Part shown: piece after piece, positions 9,531 to 19,696 of the stretch
Position numbering within the stretch: position 1 is the stretch's first letter
Layout: every line of letters begins with the position of its first letter
The notes under the pieces: generated by a model
Told to the model about the DNA's origin: nothing
The model's database searches: none
What the model saw: the letters and a program-made list of their open reading frames with translations, nothing else
Source: Bacteroidota bacterium
GTDB taxonomy: Bacteria > Bacteroidota > Bacteroidia > Chitinophagales > Chitinophagaceae
Direction: 5' to 3'
DNA: 64,000 nucleotides
NCBI GenBank assembly: GCA_020161535.1
Contig: JAIUNW010000003.1
Coordinates: 124,001-188,000, forward strand
Position numbers and translations under genes: made by a program

Positions 9531-9974
9531 TTATCGAAGTCGGATGTATTTTTCGGTGTTCACGCGATCAATGCCGGCGCTTTCCACTTTTTCCCGACCT
9601 GTCTGTACCAGTGTGTCATTTTTGAGTAGCAGGGTGAAGTTGAAATCATGGCCTTCCCACGCTCGGTCACTACAATATTCAAGGTGTTCGGTGTATTGGT
9701 TACCTTTTAACGTGTAAGATCCGGCACCGCTTGAATATAACGCATTTTCCCCTTTTCCCTTTGCGGAATCGTGCAGAAAAAATGCAAAATGACTATCATT
9801 TATAATTTTTATAAAGGATTTACCCTTGGTATAATCAGTGATGGTGATATCATTTCCTGATTCAACTACAGCACTGATCAATTTCCAGGTACCCACAATG
9901 GGTAGCTTTTTTTCTACTGGTTGGAAGGCCAGCAACAGCAACAGGCAAACATGCGCAATCGTAAGTAAGTACAT
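9531..9974 (-). CDS. Secreted lipocalin-like protein
   Basis: This 147-residue protein has an N-terminal hydrophobic segment (about residues 3-17) that looks like a signal peptide. GTWKLIS near residue 28 is the usual opening of lipocalin-like beta-barrel domains. The rest alternates beta strands with polar turns (YTEHLEYCSD, HDFNFTLLLKNDTL). Similar short secreted proteins are common and uncharacterised in Bacteroidota. It is the first gene of a likely two-gene unit with the phosphodiesterase. No ligand can be proposed. Confidence 0.65.
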   Translation of the reverse strand: MYLLTIAHVCLLLLLAFQPVEKKLPIVGTWKLISAVVESGNDITITDYTKGKSFIKIINDSHFAFFLHDSAKGKGENALYSSGAGSYTLKGNQYTEHLEYCSDRAWEGHDFNFTLLLKNDTLVQTGREKVESAGIDRVNTEKYIRLR

Positions 9975-10085
9975 CGGCTTTACATTTAATTCGAACCTGT
10001 AATCCAGGTTTCGATTTCAAAATAATCTTTCCTAAGAAAATCCAGGGTTTCTGTTGCAAAATTTTCGCCTAATGATTATTCGAAT

Positions 10086-10093
10086 TATCTTTG
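10086..10093 (+). promoter_or_regulatory. Candidate -7 promoter box upstream of the T9SS gene
   Basis: TATCTTTG is an exact match to TAnnTTTG. It lies about 107 bases before the ATG at 10200. No well-spaced TTTG -33 element is seen, so support is limited. Confidence 0.3.
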
Positions 10094-10199
10094 TTCCAGT
10101 CGACGTACCCCCTGAATCTTACTTCTACTCCCTGAACGCAGCTTCTGCTCCCCCGCCGTAGAAATATAGGCTTTCAATTTTCCATTAAACATTTATTCT

Positions 10200-13100
10200 A
10201 TGTTCCGTTTACTTCGCAACAGGCGAATTTATTCAAGTTAGTTATGCTCCCTCTTTGTGTTGATTCCAGCCGTTCTTGCGGCACAATGTTATTCAGGTAC
10301 CAATATTTTATCACTTACTGCTGCCAATACAATTGTCAATACCTATTATCCTGGTACTGCATCGGTAACCTCCGGCAGTAAAACAATAACGGTGGGCACG
10401 TCGCGCGGTGCCAGTAACAGCATTCAGGCTGGTGATATTTTGCTGGTTATTCAGATGCAGGGTGCCAATATAAACTCAACCAATAGTGATAGCTATGGTG
10501 ATGGTGTTAGCGGTGGCAATGCGTCGGGCGAACTCAGTTCCGGTACAATCGCCGGCCAGTTTGAATATGCAGTTGCAGTGAATGCTGTCGGTAGCACAGG
10601 GGGAACCATTCGGCTGGCGACTCCGCTCAAAAACAGTTACACCAATACTGATCCAACATCCACGACCGGTGCATTCCGTTTTCAGGTGGTGCGTGTACCT
10701 AATTACTCTTCCATAACTTTTGTATTAGCCGGTTCATTGACCGGTTCGGTATGGAATGGAACCAGTGGCGGTGTGGTTGCAATTGATGCAGGAACTATTA
10801 CCAACCTCATTTTATTGGGCGGTGGTACGCTGATTAATGCCAGCGGTATCGGTTTCAGGGGCGGTGCCGGCAGGCAATTAACAGGTATTGGATCAGCATC
10901 TGGTTATGCAAACACCGATTATCGCACGTTGGCTTCTGCTGATGTAAATGCCGCCAAAGGCGAAGGCACCGCGGGTGCACCACGTTATCTACGAACAACA
11001 GGTACTTCCACCATTGCCGACTATGGCAGCGAATCAATGCCCAATGGCAGCAGCGCTCGCGGTGCGCCGGGTACAGCAGGCGGCGGCGGTACAGATGGAA
11101 ACCCTCCCGACAATAGCCAAAACTCCGGCGGCGGCGGTGGCGCCAATGGCGGTGCCGGCGGCAAAGGCGGAAACTCCTGGTTTAGCAGCCTGGATATTGG
11201 CGGCTTTGGTGGTGCGGTTCCCTCCTATCTTTCCAAAGACAGGTTGTTGATGGGCGGCGGCGGCGGCGCCGGTACTTCTAACAATGGTGGAATCGTGTCG
11301 AGCGGTGCAGCCGGCGGTGGTATTGTATTGTTGCGCGTGGATCATTTTGCCAGTTTTCTCGCTACGGCGCCTGCGGCTATTTATGCAAGTGGATCGAATG
11401 CGGATGTTGCCGCCAACGATGGTGGCGGTGGTGGCGGTGCCGGTGGTACCATTTATGTAACCGTTCGATCAGGCAATATTCCTTTGAACCTGCAAGCCAA
11501 TGGTGGCAATGGCGGCAATAGTTATGTGACAGCAACGAGCGCAGGAGATTCGCATGGGCCCGGTGGCGGTGGTGGCGGTGGTGTAATCAGAACAAATGCT
11601 GCTTTTAGTTCGGGCGGCGGCACCAGCGTTCTTGCTGGCACACATGGTGTAACTACTACCGGCAACCGAGCCTTCGGGTCGACGATGGCATTGCCGGCAC
11701 CACCAGTACCAACCTTGCCAGCAACTCACTTCCCAATAGTCCATTCTGTGATATCGACGACGATGATGATGGTATTCCTGATAACCTCGAATACGTAACC
11801 GCGACTTATCCAACCGGCGTGTATCCGCTGGATGACAATGACAATGATGGCATACCCAATGCTTATGATCCCACACCCGGAACAGGTTTGCCTGCGTGGA
11901 CAGATGCCAATAGCGATGGATTAAATGATTTCTATGATGCTGATCGCGATGGCATTCCCAACTCATTGGATCTCGACAGCGACAATGATGGCATTCCTGA
12001 TCTCATTGAAGCCGGCGGAACCGATAGCAATGGCGATGGCATTGCTGATGTGCTCACCGATACCGACAACGATGGCTTGTCGAATACTTATGACACCGAT
12101 AATGGTGGTACGCCATTGTCAAGACCTGATACAGATGCAGATGGCATTCCGAATTTCCGCGACCGCGATAGCGACAACGATGGTATTGCCGACCTGGTAG
12201 AAGCCGGTGGTGCCGATACCAACGGCGATGGTGTGGTAGATGATCTTACTGATGCAGATGCTGATGGCCTTGCCAACACCTATAATAATACCACTGGCGG
12301 TACTCGCATTGCTTTACTGGATACCGATGGTGATGGTTATGCGAACTACCGCGACCTTGATGCAGACAACGATGGTATTCCCGATATCATCGAAGCCGGC
12401 GCTGTTGATGCAACCAACAATGGAACAGTTGATCTGCTCACAGATTCAGATGGCGATGGTTTTGTAGATGCCTATGATGGCGATGCCAACAACGATGGCA
12501 CGGCCGAAAACACTGCCGGTGCGCTCATCATCACCGGAGCTGCTGGTGGTACCGGCGTTCCTGTCTCTTATCCCCGTGCTAATTTTGATGGCACCGGTTT
12601 GCCGAACCCTTATGATCTTGATGCCGATGGCGATGGCATCAATGATGTGCGCGAAGCAGGCTTTGCTGTTAGCAGCACAAATGGATTAGTGGGTGGCACC
12701 ATTGGCACCAATGGTTGGAGTCTTACAATCAGTGTACTGTCGAGCCTTGGCTTGTTGAACAGTGATACCGACTTACTGCCCGACTATCGCGATATTGATT
12801 CCGACAACGATGGCATTACTGATAATGTTGAATACCAAAGTTCTTCGGGTTATGTGGCACCCAGCGGTAGTGATAGTGATGGAGATGGCATTGACAACTC
12901 GTACGATGGTCTTACCGGTTTTGGCGACGCCAGCGATCCCGCACCGAATAACCACGACAGTGTGGACCTGCCCGATTACCGCGATTCCGATTCGGATAAC
13001 GATGTTATGCTTGACATCATTGAAGGCAATGATTTCAATGGCAATGGCAATGCCGATGACCTTGTCAGTTTGTTGTCGACCGATGCCGACAACGACGGAC

Positions 13101-13819
13101 TTGATGATCGCTTCGATCAGCAAACAGGTCCCGTTGTAACGGTAGCTGGCTATCTCTGTCCGACGACACCAACCAGTTGCCCCGCTGCCGGCAGTAAATC
13201 AACCGTGCAAAAAACACCCACTGGCGCGACCAACCGCGACTGGCGGAATTCACTGTTTGCTTTGCCGGTAACCTTGATCAGTTTCAGCGGGCAAGAATCT
13301 TCTTCGGTTGTTACTCTTCGGTGGACGGTTGAAGACGAGCAATCACTGAAAGAATATGTTGTAGAAAGAAGTGTAGACGGCAATCGTTTTACGCCTGTTG
13401 CCACGGTGGCTGCGCGCGGATTGATTGAGCGACAGAACTACCAAACAACCGATAATATTGCGGCCGTATCTGCTAACCCGGTTTACTACCGGCTGCAAAT
13501 GGTAGATATTGATGGCAACTTTAAATATAGTTCGTCGATACGTATTTCCATTGGCGGCAGGCCGAGCAATGCCGTGCGGGTAACGCCCAATCCCGTGAAT
13601 GCAGGCATGCAAGTGAGAATCAGCAGTGCAGTGCAGCAAATGGCGCAAATAACCATTGTGAATGCGCAGGGCCAGTTTATATACCAGTTGAAACAACAGG
13701 TATACAGCGGTGAGAACAATGTGGCCATGGGCCAGTTGGCTGATCGCCTTCCGCGCGGAAGCTACCTGGTTAAAGTAGTACTGGGCAAGGATTTGTTTGT
13801 AGTGAAATTTGTGAAATAA
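10200..13819 (+). pseudogene. Gly-rich / thrombospondin type 3 repeat protein with T9SS sorting domain, two lesions
   Basis: Read as one gene this would encode about 1206 residues. From the ATG at 10200 a signal-peptide n-region (MFRLLRNRRIYSS) meets an in-frame TAG at 10239-10241. The hydrophobic core and cleavage region continue in the same frame (LCSLFVLIPAVLAAQC). A glycine-rich domain runs to about 11665. There the frame breaks: upstream reads GNRAF, and the protein resumes in another frame as DDGIAGTTSTN. One missing base near the GGG at 11675-11677 would repair it. Then come many DxDxDGIxD calcium-binding repeats (11756-13130) and a C-terminal T9SS type A sorting domain (13575-13816). 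Such proteins are exported through the outer membrane. The well-kept coding pattern suggests recent inactivation or sequence error. Confidence 0.75.
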
Positions 13820-13822
13820 AAT

Positions 13823-15976
13823 TTATTTCACGGTGATCACTTCATCCAGGTAGTTGTCGCGGGCATTCGACGCAATCTGTAAATGGTATTTGCCTTTGGG
13901 CAGGTACCATTTTCTTTTTGCTGCATCCCATTTCTGCAACTGCGAATTGGTCAATTCAAAATGCAGATCAACAGATTTGCCGGCCGGTACAAATACTTTC
14001 TGAAACCCGCGCAGTTCTTTGATCGGCATGTCTTTTTGGTTTTCGGCCGATATATATAATTGCAGGGTCTCGGTCGCATCGCGACTTCCTGTATTTTTTA
14101 TCGTTACAACAGATTCCCAACGGTTATCCTTAAACGCTGGTTTGCTTTTCCACTCGCAGGCGAAACTGGAGTAGCTGAGTCCGTAGCCAAAGGGAAACAA
14201 CGGTGTTCCTTTGAAATAGCGATAGGTTCTTCCCTCCTGCATTGCATAACTATCGTATGGTGGCAGGTCGTTCAGCGATTTGTAAAAAGTAACCGGGAGC
14301 CGACCCGAGGGTGATTGTTGACCAAACAAAATATCAGCAATGGCATTGCCACCCTGGTCGCCCGGATACCAGGCCATCAAAATGGCGTCTGCGTAAGGTT
14401 CAACCGAACTGATATCGATGGCGCTGCCGGCATTGATAACGAGTACCAGTGGCGTTTTGGTTCCTTTGCGAAGTGCTTTCAAATAAGCCACGTGCGCAGC
14501 AGGCAATTGTAAATGTTTACGGTCGGCGCCATTCTCCGCCAGAAACGCATCGCCCTCTTCCCCTTCATAAACGGCGGTTAGGCCGAGTACGGCAATCGTG
14601 ATATTGGCATTGGTAGCTGCCCAGATACCACCAAAACGAGTGGTATCGGTATAGTCGCAACCCATATCGTATTCAACGCGGGTAGCGGGACCAACAGCAG
14701 CGGTGATGCCTTCCACTACGTTGACGCCTTTGTCGCTAACGCCGTGGTAACTGCCCAACATCGCATCGAGCGATCCGGCATTGGGGCCTACCACCATGAT
14801 GGCCGGGTATTTTTCTTTTTGTAAAGGCAAGAGCTTGTTGTTGTTCTTTAGCAACACCATCGATTCGGCAGCCATGATACGATTCAGGTGCCGGTGATAG
14901 TCGTTGGTAATGCTATCCGCCGCATAGGCGTCGTATGTAGACAAACCCACCGGATCAAAGAAACCGAGTTTCACTTGCGTGCGAAAAATAGGCGCCAACG
15001 CGCTGTCAATGTCTTTTGCGTTGAGCAGGTTTCGGTTGATCGCTTCTTTTACATGGCGTTGCAATACCGCGCCACATTCCAGGCTGATGCCTGCTTTGAT
15101 GGCTGCGGCGGCTGTTGTAGCCCCATCGGGATAAGTTTTGTGTTGGCGAAAAATATCATCGAGCGCGCCGCAATCGGTTACCATATGCCCAGCAAATTTC
15201 CATTCATTGCGAACGATTTGTTGGATCAGGGTATTGCTGGTGCAGCAGGGTTCGCCGTTCAATCGATTATAGGCACACATGAGTCCTTCAACACCGTTGT
15301 TGACCAATTGGTGAAAAGCATACAAATAGGTTTCGCGCAAATCTTTTTCAGATACAACGGCATTGAAAACATGTCTTCCTTTTTCGGGGCCGCTGTGCAC
15401 GGCCAGGTGTTTGGCGGCGGCGGCTGTTTTGAGGTGCAACAAATCATCGCCCTGCAAACCTTTTACAAAAGCTGTTCCCATATTGGCCGTCAGAAAAGGG
15501 TCTTCACCATAGGTTTCTTGTCCGCGGCCCCACCGTGGATCCCGAAACAAATTGATATTCGGCGACCAGAATGTCAATCCCATGTACTGAAGATGCCTGC
15601 CCTCGGCCCTGGCGAGATTGTATTTAGCGCGTGCTTCAGTAGAGATCACATCAGCGCATTGTTGTAACAGGGTTGTGTTGAAACTGGCCGCGAGGCCAAT
15701 GGCTTGCGGAAACACCGTTGCATTGCCGGCGCGGGCTACGCCGTGCAATGCTTCATTCCACCAGTTGTAGGCGGGAATGCCCAGTCGCTCCACCGCTTTG
15801 GCTTCATGCCCCAGCAAGCCGATTTTTTCATCGAGGGTTAGTTGCTGCAGCAGATCCGTTACGCGCTGATCGAGGCGGGCTTTCGGGTCGCGAAATACCG
15901 GCGGGGTGGTTTGCGATTGCGCAAATTGAAAGGATACCAGGGCGATAAGCAGGAGTTGATAAAAACGTTTATGCAT
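13823..15976 (-). CDS. Glycoside hydrolase family 3, secreted beta-glycosidase
   Basis: The 717-residue protein starts at the ATG at 15976, which opens a signal peptide (MHKRFYQLLLIALVSFQFAQ); the frame extends further upstream without family similarity. The N-terminal GH3 barrel includes GVARAGNATVFPQAIGLAAS and the nucleophile region MVTDCGALDDIF. A second alpha/beta domain (KYPAIMVVGPNAGS) and a C-terminal fibronectin-III-like domain (TIKNTGSRDATETLQLYIS) follow. The TDCGA form resembles beta-xylosidase/alpha-arabinofuranosidase-type GH3 enzymes more than classic beta-glucosidases. The exact sugar is uncertain. It is convergent with the T9SS gene, 3 bases away, and has no regulatory or SusCD partner nearby. 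Confidence 0.9.
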   Translation of the reverse strand: MHKRFYQLLLIALVSFQFAQSQTTPPVFRDPKARLDQRVTDLLQQLTLDEKIGLLGHEAKAVERLGIPAYNWWNEALHGVARAGNATVFPQAIGLAASFNTTLLQQCADVISTEARAKYNLARAEGRHLQYMGLTFWSPNINLFRDPRWGRGQETYGEDPFLTANMGTAFVKGLQGDDLLHLKTAAAAKHLAVHSGPEKGRHVFNAVVSEKDLRETYLYAFHQLVNNGVEGLMCAYNRLNGEPCCTSNTLIQQIVRNEWKFAGHMVTDCGALDDIFRQHKTYPDGATTAAAAIKAGISLECGAVLQRHVKEAINRNLLNAKDIDSALAPIFRTQVKLGFFDPVGLSTYDAYAADSITNDYHRHLNRIMAAESMVLLKNNNKLLPLQKEKYPAIMVVGPNAGSLDAMLGSYHGVSDKGVNVVEGITAAVGPATRVEYDMGCDYTDTTRFGGIWAATNANITIAVLGLTAVYEGEEGDAFLAENGADRKHLQLPAAHVAYLKALRKGTKTPLVLVINAGSAIDISSVEPYADAILMAWYPGDQGGNAIADILFGQQSPSGRLPVTFYKSLNDLPPYDSYAMQEGRTYRYFKGTPLFPFGYGLSYSSFACEWKSKPAFKDNRWESVVTIKNTGSRDATETLQLYISAENQKDMPIKELRGFQKVFVPAGKSVDLHFELTNSQLQKWDAAKRKWYLPKGKYHLQIASNARDNYLDEVITVK

Positions 15977-16140
15977 GGTAAAAGCGGATGAAATGTTCAG
16001 GTGATAGTCGTTCAAACAATTCAATAGGAAAGCTTGACGTACGATTCACCTGAAAATTGACTGGAAAATCGTTCTTGCGCAAGATAACAAAAAGGCCAGC
16101 ACGCGCGTGAAGCGCCAATTTTGCTTTTTTACATAAAAAA

Positions 16141-16162
16141 ACTCCGGTTGAAAAACCGGAGT
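16141..16162 (-). terminator. Rho-independent terminator after ydcF
   Basis: A perfect 9-base stem (ACTCCGGTT at 16141-16149, AACCGGAGT at 16154-16162) has a GAAA loop. The A-run at 16135-16140 becomes a T-run on the minus strand. It lies about 140 bases downstream of ydcF and upstream of the GH3 gene. The rest of the 328-base gap between these genes shows nothing recognisable. Confidence 0.75.
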
Positions 16163-16304
16163 ACCAAAACAAAAACAACTACCTGCGTTATAAATAAGTC
16201 TAACTAAAGTTAGCAGAATATACATTTTTTCCATGCCGCACTGTACTGTATCGGTGCTATATCAGTACTGTATCTGCCCTGTATTGAAATTGCTTTTTAC
16301 CAGA

Positions 16305-17102
16305 TTACTTATACCGCTCATTAGCCTCTCTGGTAGCCAGCCCATACTGCGTTTTCAGCAGTTCATAGGCCTGCGTTACGGCTGATGGTATGTCTATATG
16401 CACGAGAAAATTTTTACCCTTGGGGCCATAGCCCTGCTCATTATCAGTCAGGCGTGGTATCTCGCCCATTTGCAATCGAATATAGGTTGCCAGATCCCAT
16501 AAACCTTCGATCTCATTGGGTGCAAAACACAAGCTGTCTTGTTGCTCGATTAGCTCCGCTTGGTAGGCCGCAAAATTAATAATGCTGGTGTCGGCCGGCT
16601 GCCAAACCTTTTTAAAGATAGCGTCCATGCGCAACTGCATCGAAGAATCCTGCATGATGATGATGCTATTTGCTTTGATGCCTTTTTCCTGCAGCAAGGC
16701 CCAGGCATTATGCACATTGTTGCCACAGTTGCTGGATTTGGATTCCAGAATACAGTCGGTGATACCAAATTGCTGTTGCAAATAGGCAGCGATGATAACA
16801 GCTTCGGGCTGGCCGGCTGTTTTTACTGCCGGACATCGTTGTGCTATCACCGCCCGCAAAGCATCAGTGGTATGCCCTTCGCCCCCCACAATCATCATTC
16901 TTTTGGCTATGCCTTGTTGGTAGGCCAGTCCCGCCATGGTGCAGCCATGCAAGATGCTTCCACCGAAGAGAACCAGGAGGTCGGCTTGTTGTAAGCCATA
17001 GGCCTGTTGAAGTGCGTCTTTTGTCAGCGCAGCGATATCTCTTTTGGCCAAAAAGCGGCTGATGGTATTTACATTTTGGGCGATGGCGGTGGTAGCTGTC
17101 AC
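16305..17102 (-). CDS. ydcF: YdcF family protein (DUF218)
   Basis: The 265-residue protein resembles E. coli YdcF along its length. It shares the hydrophobic strand LLVLFGGSI, IVGGEGHTTDALR, the SKSSNCGNN motif, and the C-terminal GEIPRLTDNEQGYGPKGKNF. Length is nearly the same as E. coli YdcF. No signal peptide or membrane helix is visible, so it is probably cytoplasmic. The family is reported to bind S-adenosylmethionine, but no reaction is established. It stands alone on the minus strand, is followed by a strong terminator, and is divergent from the Rossmann-fold gene at 17320. Confidence 0.85.
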   Translation of the reverse strand: MTATTAIAQNVNTISRFLAKRDIAALTKDALQQAYGLQQADLLVLFGGSILHGCTMAGLAYQQGIAKRMMIVGGEGHTTDALRAVIAQRCPAVKTAGQPEAVIIAAYLQQQFGITDCILESKSSNCGNNVHNAWALLQEKGIKANSIIIMQDSSMQLRMDAIFKKVWQPADTSIINFAAYQAELIEQQDSLCFAPNEIEGLWDLATYIRLQMGEIPRLTDNEQGYGPKGKNFLVHIDIPSAVTQAYELLKTQYGLATREANERYK

Positions 17103-17319
17103 GCGATAATTGTTGGTTCTATGTTTTTACTGCGTCTTTGTCTTCACACACAAAATATGAAATACAGGTGAACAGGCCATTTCATTGCTGCTAAAGCCAT
17201 ACTGGCCGTTTAAGGTCGTCAACAAAAAGTAGAAAATCAGTACCTTGGTATTGGGATGCAAGTGGCAACGCAGCATATCTGCCTGACTGCTGAACAGCAT
17301 CCAACAAAAAACTACAATC

Positions 17320-17964
17320 TTGAAAGTCATCATCACAGGCGCCACCGGCATGGTGGGAGAAGGGGTATTATTCGAATGCCTCGAGAATGCCGCCGTCACT
17401 GAAATACTTTTGATCAGTCGAAGGCCCTATCCTTTACAAGACAAAAAACTGCGGGAGTTGATCTTGCCCGATTTTTCAACATTGGCTGATCATACCGCGC
17501 TGTTACAGGGCTATGACGCCTGCTTTTATTGCGCCGGCATCAGTTCAGTGGGTAAAACGGAAGAAGAATTTTACAACGCGACCTATAAGGTGGTGGTGCC
17601 ATTCGCCAACACCCTCGCTTCGATCAACCCGCAAATGGTTTTCGATTATGTTTCCGGTGCCCGAACAGATAGCAGTGAAAAAGGCAAACAAATGTGGGCG
17701 CGGGTAAAAGGCAAAACAGAGAACAGCCTGCTGCGGCTTCCTTTCAGACATGTTTTTTGTTTCAGGCCAGCCATTATGAAAGGGTTTCCTGGTCAAAAAA
17801 ATGTAAAGACCATTTACAAATTAGCCGCGCCGTTGGTAGCCCTTTTCTATCCCCAAAAAACACTCACGCTACAACAAGTGGGCCGCGCAATGATCAACAC
17901 GGTTCGCACCGGTTATCCTAAGCAGATATTGGAAGTTGATGATATTGATGAGTTGGCAAAATAA
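17320..17964 (+). CDS. NAD(P)-binding Rossmann-fold protein, HTATIP2-like
   Basis: The 214-residue protein begins with an NAD(P)-binding motif (KVIITGATGMVGEGVLFECL). It then shows LLISRRPYPL, a central DACFYCAGISSVGKTEEEFY and VFDYVSGARTDSSEKG, as in atypical short-chain dehydrogenases or NAD-dependent epimerase-like proteins of the HTATIP2 group. The apparent start is TTG; no ATG lies close upstream in frame. The classic YxxxK catalytic pair is not obvious, so enzymatic activity is uncertain. The gene is flanked by opposite-strand genes and appears monocistronic. Confidence 0.75.
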   Translation: MKVIITGATGMVGEGVLFECLENAAVTEILLISRRPYPLQDKKLRELILPDFSTLADHTALLQGYDACFYCAGISSVGKTEEEFYNATYKVVVPFANTLASINPQMVFDYVSGARTDSSEKGKQMWARVKGKTENSLLRLPFRHVFCFRPAIMKGFPGQKNVKTIYKLAAPLVALFYPQKTLTLQQVGRAMINTVRTGYPKQILEVDDIDELAK

Positions 17965-18065
17965 GGGCTGCTGCACTCTTCGACTATTATTATACAACCA
18001 CCTTTGTTTTTACTATCACAGATGAATCGCGTTGAAATGACCGAATGTTTTTTCAGGTTGCTTTC

Positions 18066-19487
18066 TCAAAATGCTTGTCCAATGCCAAAGAAAAGCAGTC
18101 GATCTTCTGTTGAAACACCGTAGTCCAGTGAAATAATGGTCGACTGGTTCCAGGCAATTCTTAGTCCGCCGCCACTGGCAATTCGCCATTTACTAAAATT
18201 CATTTCCTGCCAGCGATCACGCACCGTTCCGGCGTCAATAAAGGGAACAGCGTTAAAGCCAAACCGGTGTTTGCCCCAGGAAATCTCGGCAAACCGGAAA
18301 CGAAATTCGAGATTGGCCATAGCAACCGATCGGGCCAAAAACCGGTTTGCCCGGAAGCCGCGTAAGGACAGTTTACCACCCAGGGCATTGATACTTCCAT
18401 CGGGCGACCATTGGTCCTGGAATTCAAAAAAAGGCGCGGACTTTCCAAACACGTTACCGATGGCGGCGCGTCCGGCCAACACTGTTCTGGCACCAAAGGG
18501 CATTTGCTGGTAAAACCTTCCCTGTACCAATAACTTATCAAAATCAAACTGTGAACCAATGGCTTTGCCAGCGTATTCATTGGCCAACTCCAGGTATACG
18601 CCTTTTGTAGGATCCGGCTCAAAATCGCGGGTATCATACAGGAGTGCGGTTTGCACAATCGACACCCATCCACCGTTTACCCCGTTGATATTTCCCTGGT
18701 TATAATCGCGCTGAAGCAGTGAAAAACCATTGGGCGCTTTTGTTTCCTGCCCCGTTTGTGGAACGATGGCATCCGTTTCGGTGCCTTCAAACGTTTTGTA
18801 AGCGAGGTGTTGAATTTCATAGCCAGCCATCACCCGCCACCGACCATTGCCCAATGCATAGTCCGCCTTCAGGTTCAGCATGAATTCTGTTTCCCGAAAA
18901 CGATTTGACAGGGCATCGGTAACCTGGGCCGCCTCGCCTGGTTGGCCTGGCCGCAAAAATTTTCGAGCGCGGTCGAAGTCGCGGTACGTAGCAAATGAAG
19001 TAGCCGGGTCGGATGGCAGGCGCAAGGCTGACAAGCTGGCTTCCGTTAATCCGAAATACAGGTTGGCTGGGTTTTGTTGTGCTTTGAGGTCTATCTTGAA
19101 GCGCCAGCGGGTGCCTTTGTAATAAGGTGCATCGAGCGACAAAACCAACTCCCTGGCATTTGAACTATACCAGGCAGCGTTGGCTTTCAACTTCATCAAA
19201 TAGGGCGTATAGGCAAAGAGCGGATTGTCGCGCTTACCGTTCCAAATGATATTGGTGCGTACACCGAAACCAAAGCCGGTAACCGGATCGGAAGAAAGAT
19301 CGGGTATGCCCGTAACAAAACTGCCTTCCCGCTTTTTGGCCAAATCTGCCGCCGACATTCTTTTTGACCTGATAAACGACAGGCTGTCTCCAACAGCGGT
19401 TGCTCTGTCTTGTCCTTTCGTTGTTATGACTACCACCTGCAACAACAGTAGTACCAGTACAGATTTGCGCATTCTTTTTTTAGGCAA
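18066..19487 (-). CDS. BamA/TamA-family outer-membrane barrel protein
   Basis: The 473-residue protein has a signal peptide (about residues 1-25; a start at the second Met, 19472, is equally possible). It carries no visible POTRA repeats. The rest has the alternating aromatic pattern of an outer-membrane barrel. Omp85-like features include GFGFGVRTNI, the long loop with GGKLSLRGFRANRF (an RGF-type motif as in the Omp85 lid loop), and a C-terminus ending in Phe (FFGIGQAF). Because POTRA domains are missing it is probably not the core BamA. Such short members are often annotated as surface antigen D15-like. It is convergent with the preceding Rossmann-fold gene. Confidence 0.8.
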   Translation of the reverse strand: MPKKRMRKSVLVLLLLQVVVITTKGQDRATAVGDSLSFIRSKRMSAADLAKKREGSFVTGIPDLSSDPVTGFGFGVRTNIIWNGKRDNPLFAYTPYLMKLKANAAWYSSNARELVLSLDAPYYKGTRWRFKIDLKAQQNPANLYFGLTEASLSALRLPSDPATSFATYRDFDRARKFLRPGQPGEAAQVTDALSNRFRETEFMLNLKADYALGNGRWRVMAGYEIQHLAYKTFEGTETDAIVPQTGQETKAPNGFSLLQRDYNQGNINGVNGGWVSIVQTALLYDTRDFEPDPTKGVYLELANEYAGKAIGSQFDFDKLLVQGRFYQQMPFGARTVLAGRAAIGNVFGKSAPFFEFQDQWSPDGSINALGGKLSLRGFRANRFLARSVAMANLEFRFRFAEISWGKHRFGFNAVPFIDAGTVRDRWQEMNFSKWRIASGGGLRIAWNQSTIISLDYGVSTEDRLLFFGIGQAF

Positions 19488-19696
19488 AACTGATCAACAA
19501 ATGGGCAGAGATTCTGAATTTTCTGGTAATGGAAATTAGAATGTCATTAGAATTCGAGTTACAACGGTGTAGGTAGCGGAACATCATTACCTAAATAACA
19601 GATTTATCTACCCGTATTGCAGATTTACCCAAAACGATTAAATGGTACGCTACTAGTACTTACCTTGTAGTGTATTTCTGATCAAAAACAGAGTAT

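Noticed and set aside
10239..10241. TAG as a readthrough or recoded codon in the signal peptide
   Set aside because: There is no pyrrolysine or suppressor machinery in view and a second lesion lies in the same gene, so decay or sequence error is simpler.
11660..11700. Programmed ribosomal frameshift in the T9SS gene
   Set aside because: No slippery heptamer or downstream stimulatory structure is apparent at the break; a one-base loss in a G-run explains it.
10848..13700. Several long frames antisense or in alternate phase to the Gly-rich/T9SS gene
   Set aside because: They are shadows created by GGN and GAT/GAC-rich codons; none shows a family motif.
17127..17399. 90-codon minus-strand frame between ydcF and the Rossmann-fold gene
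   Set aside because: It overlaps the 5' end of the Rossmann-fold gene and shows no family similarity or coding signature.
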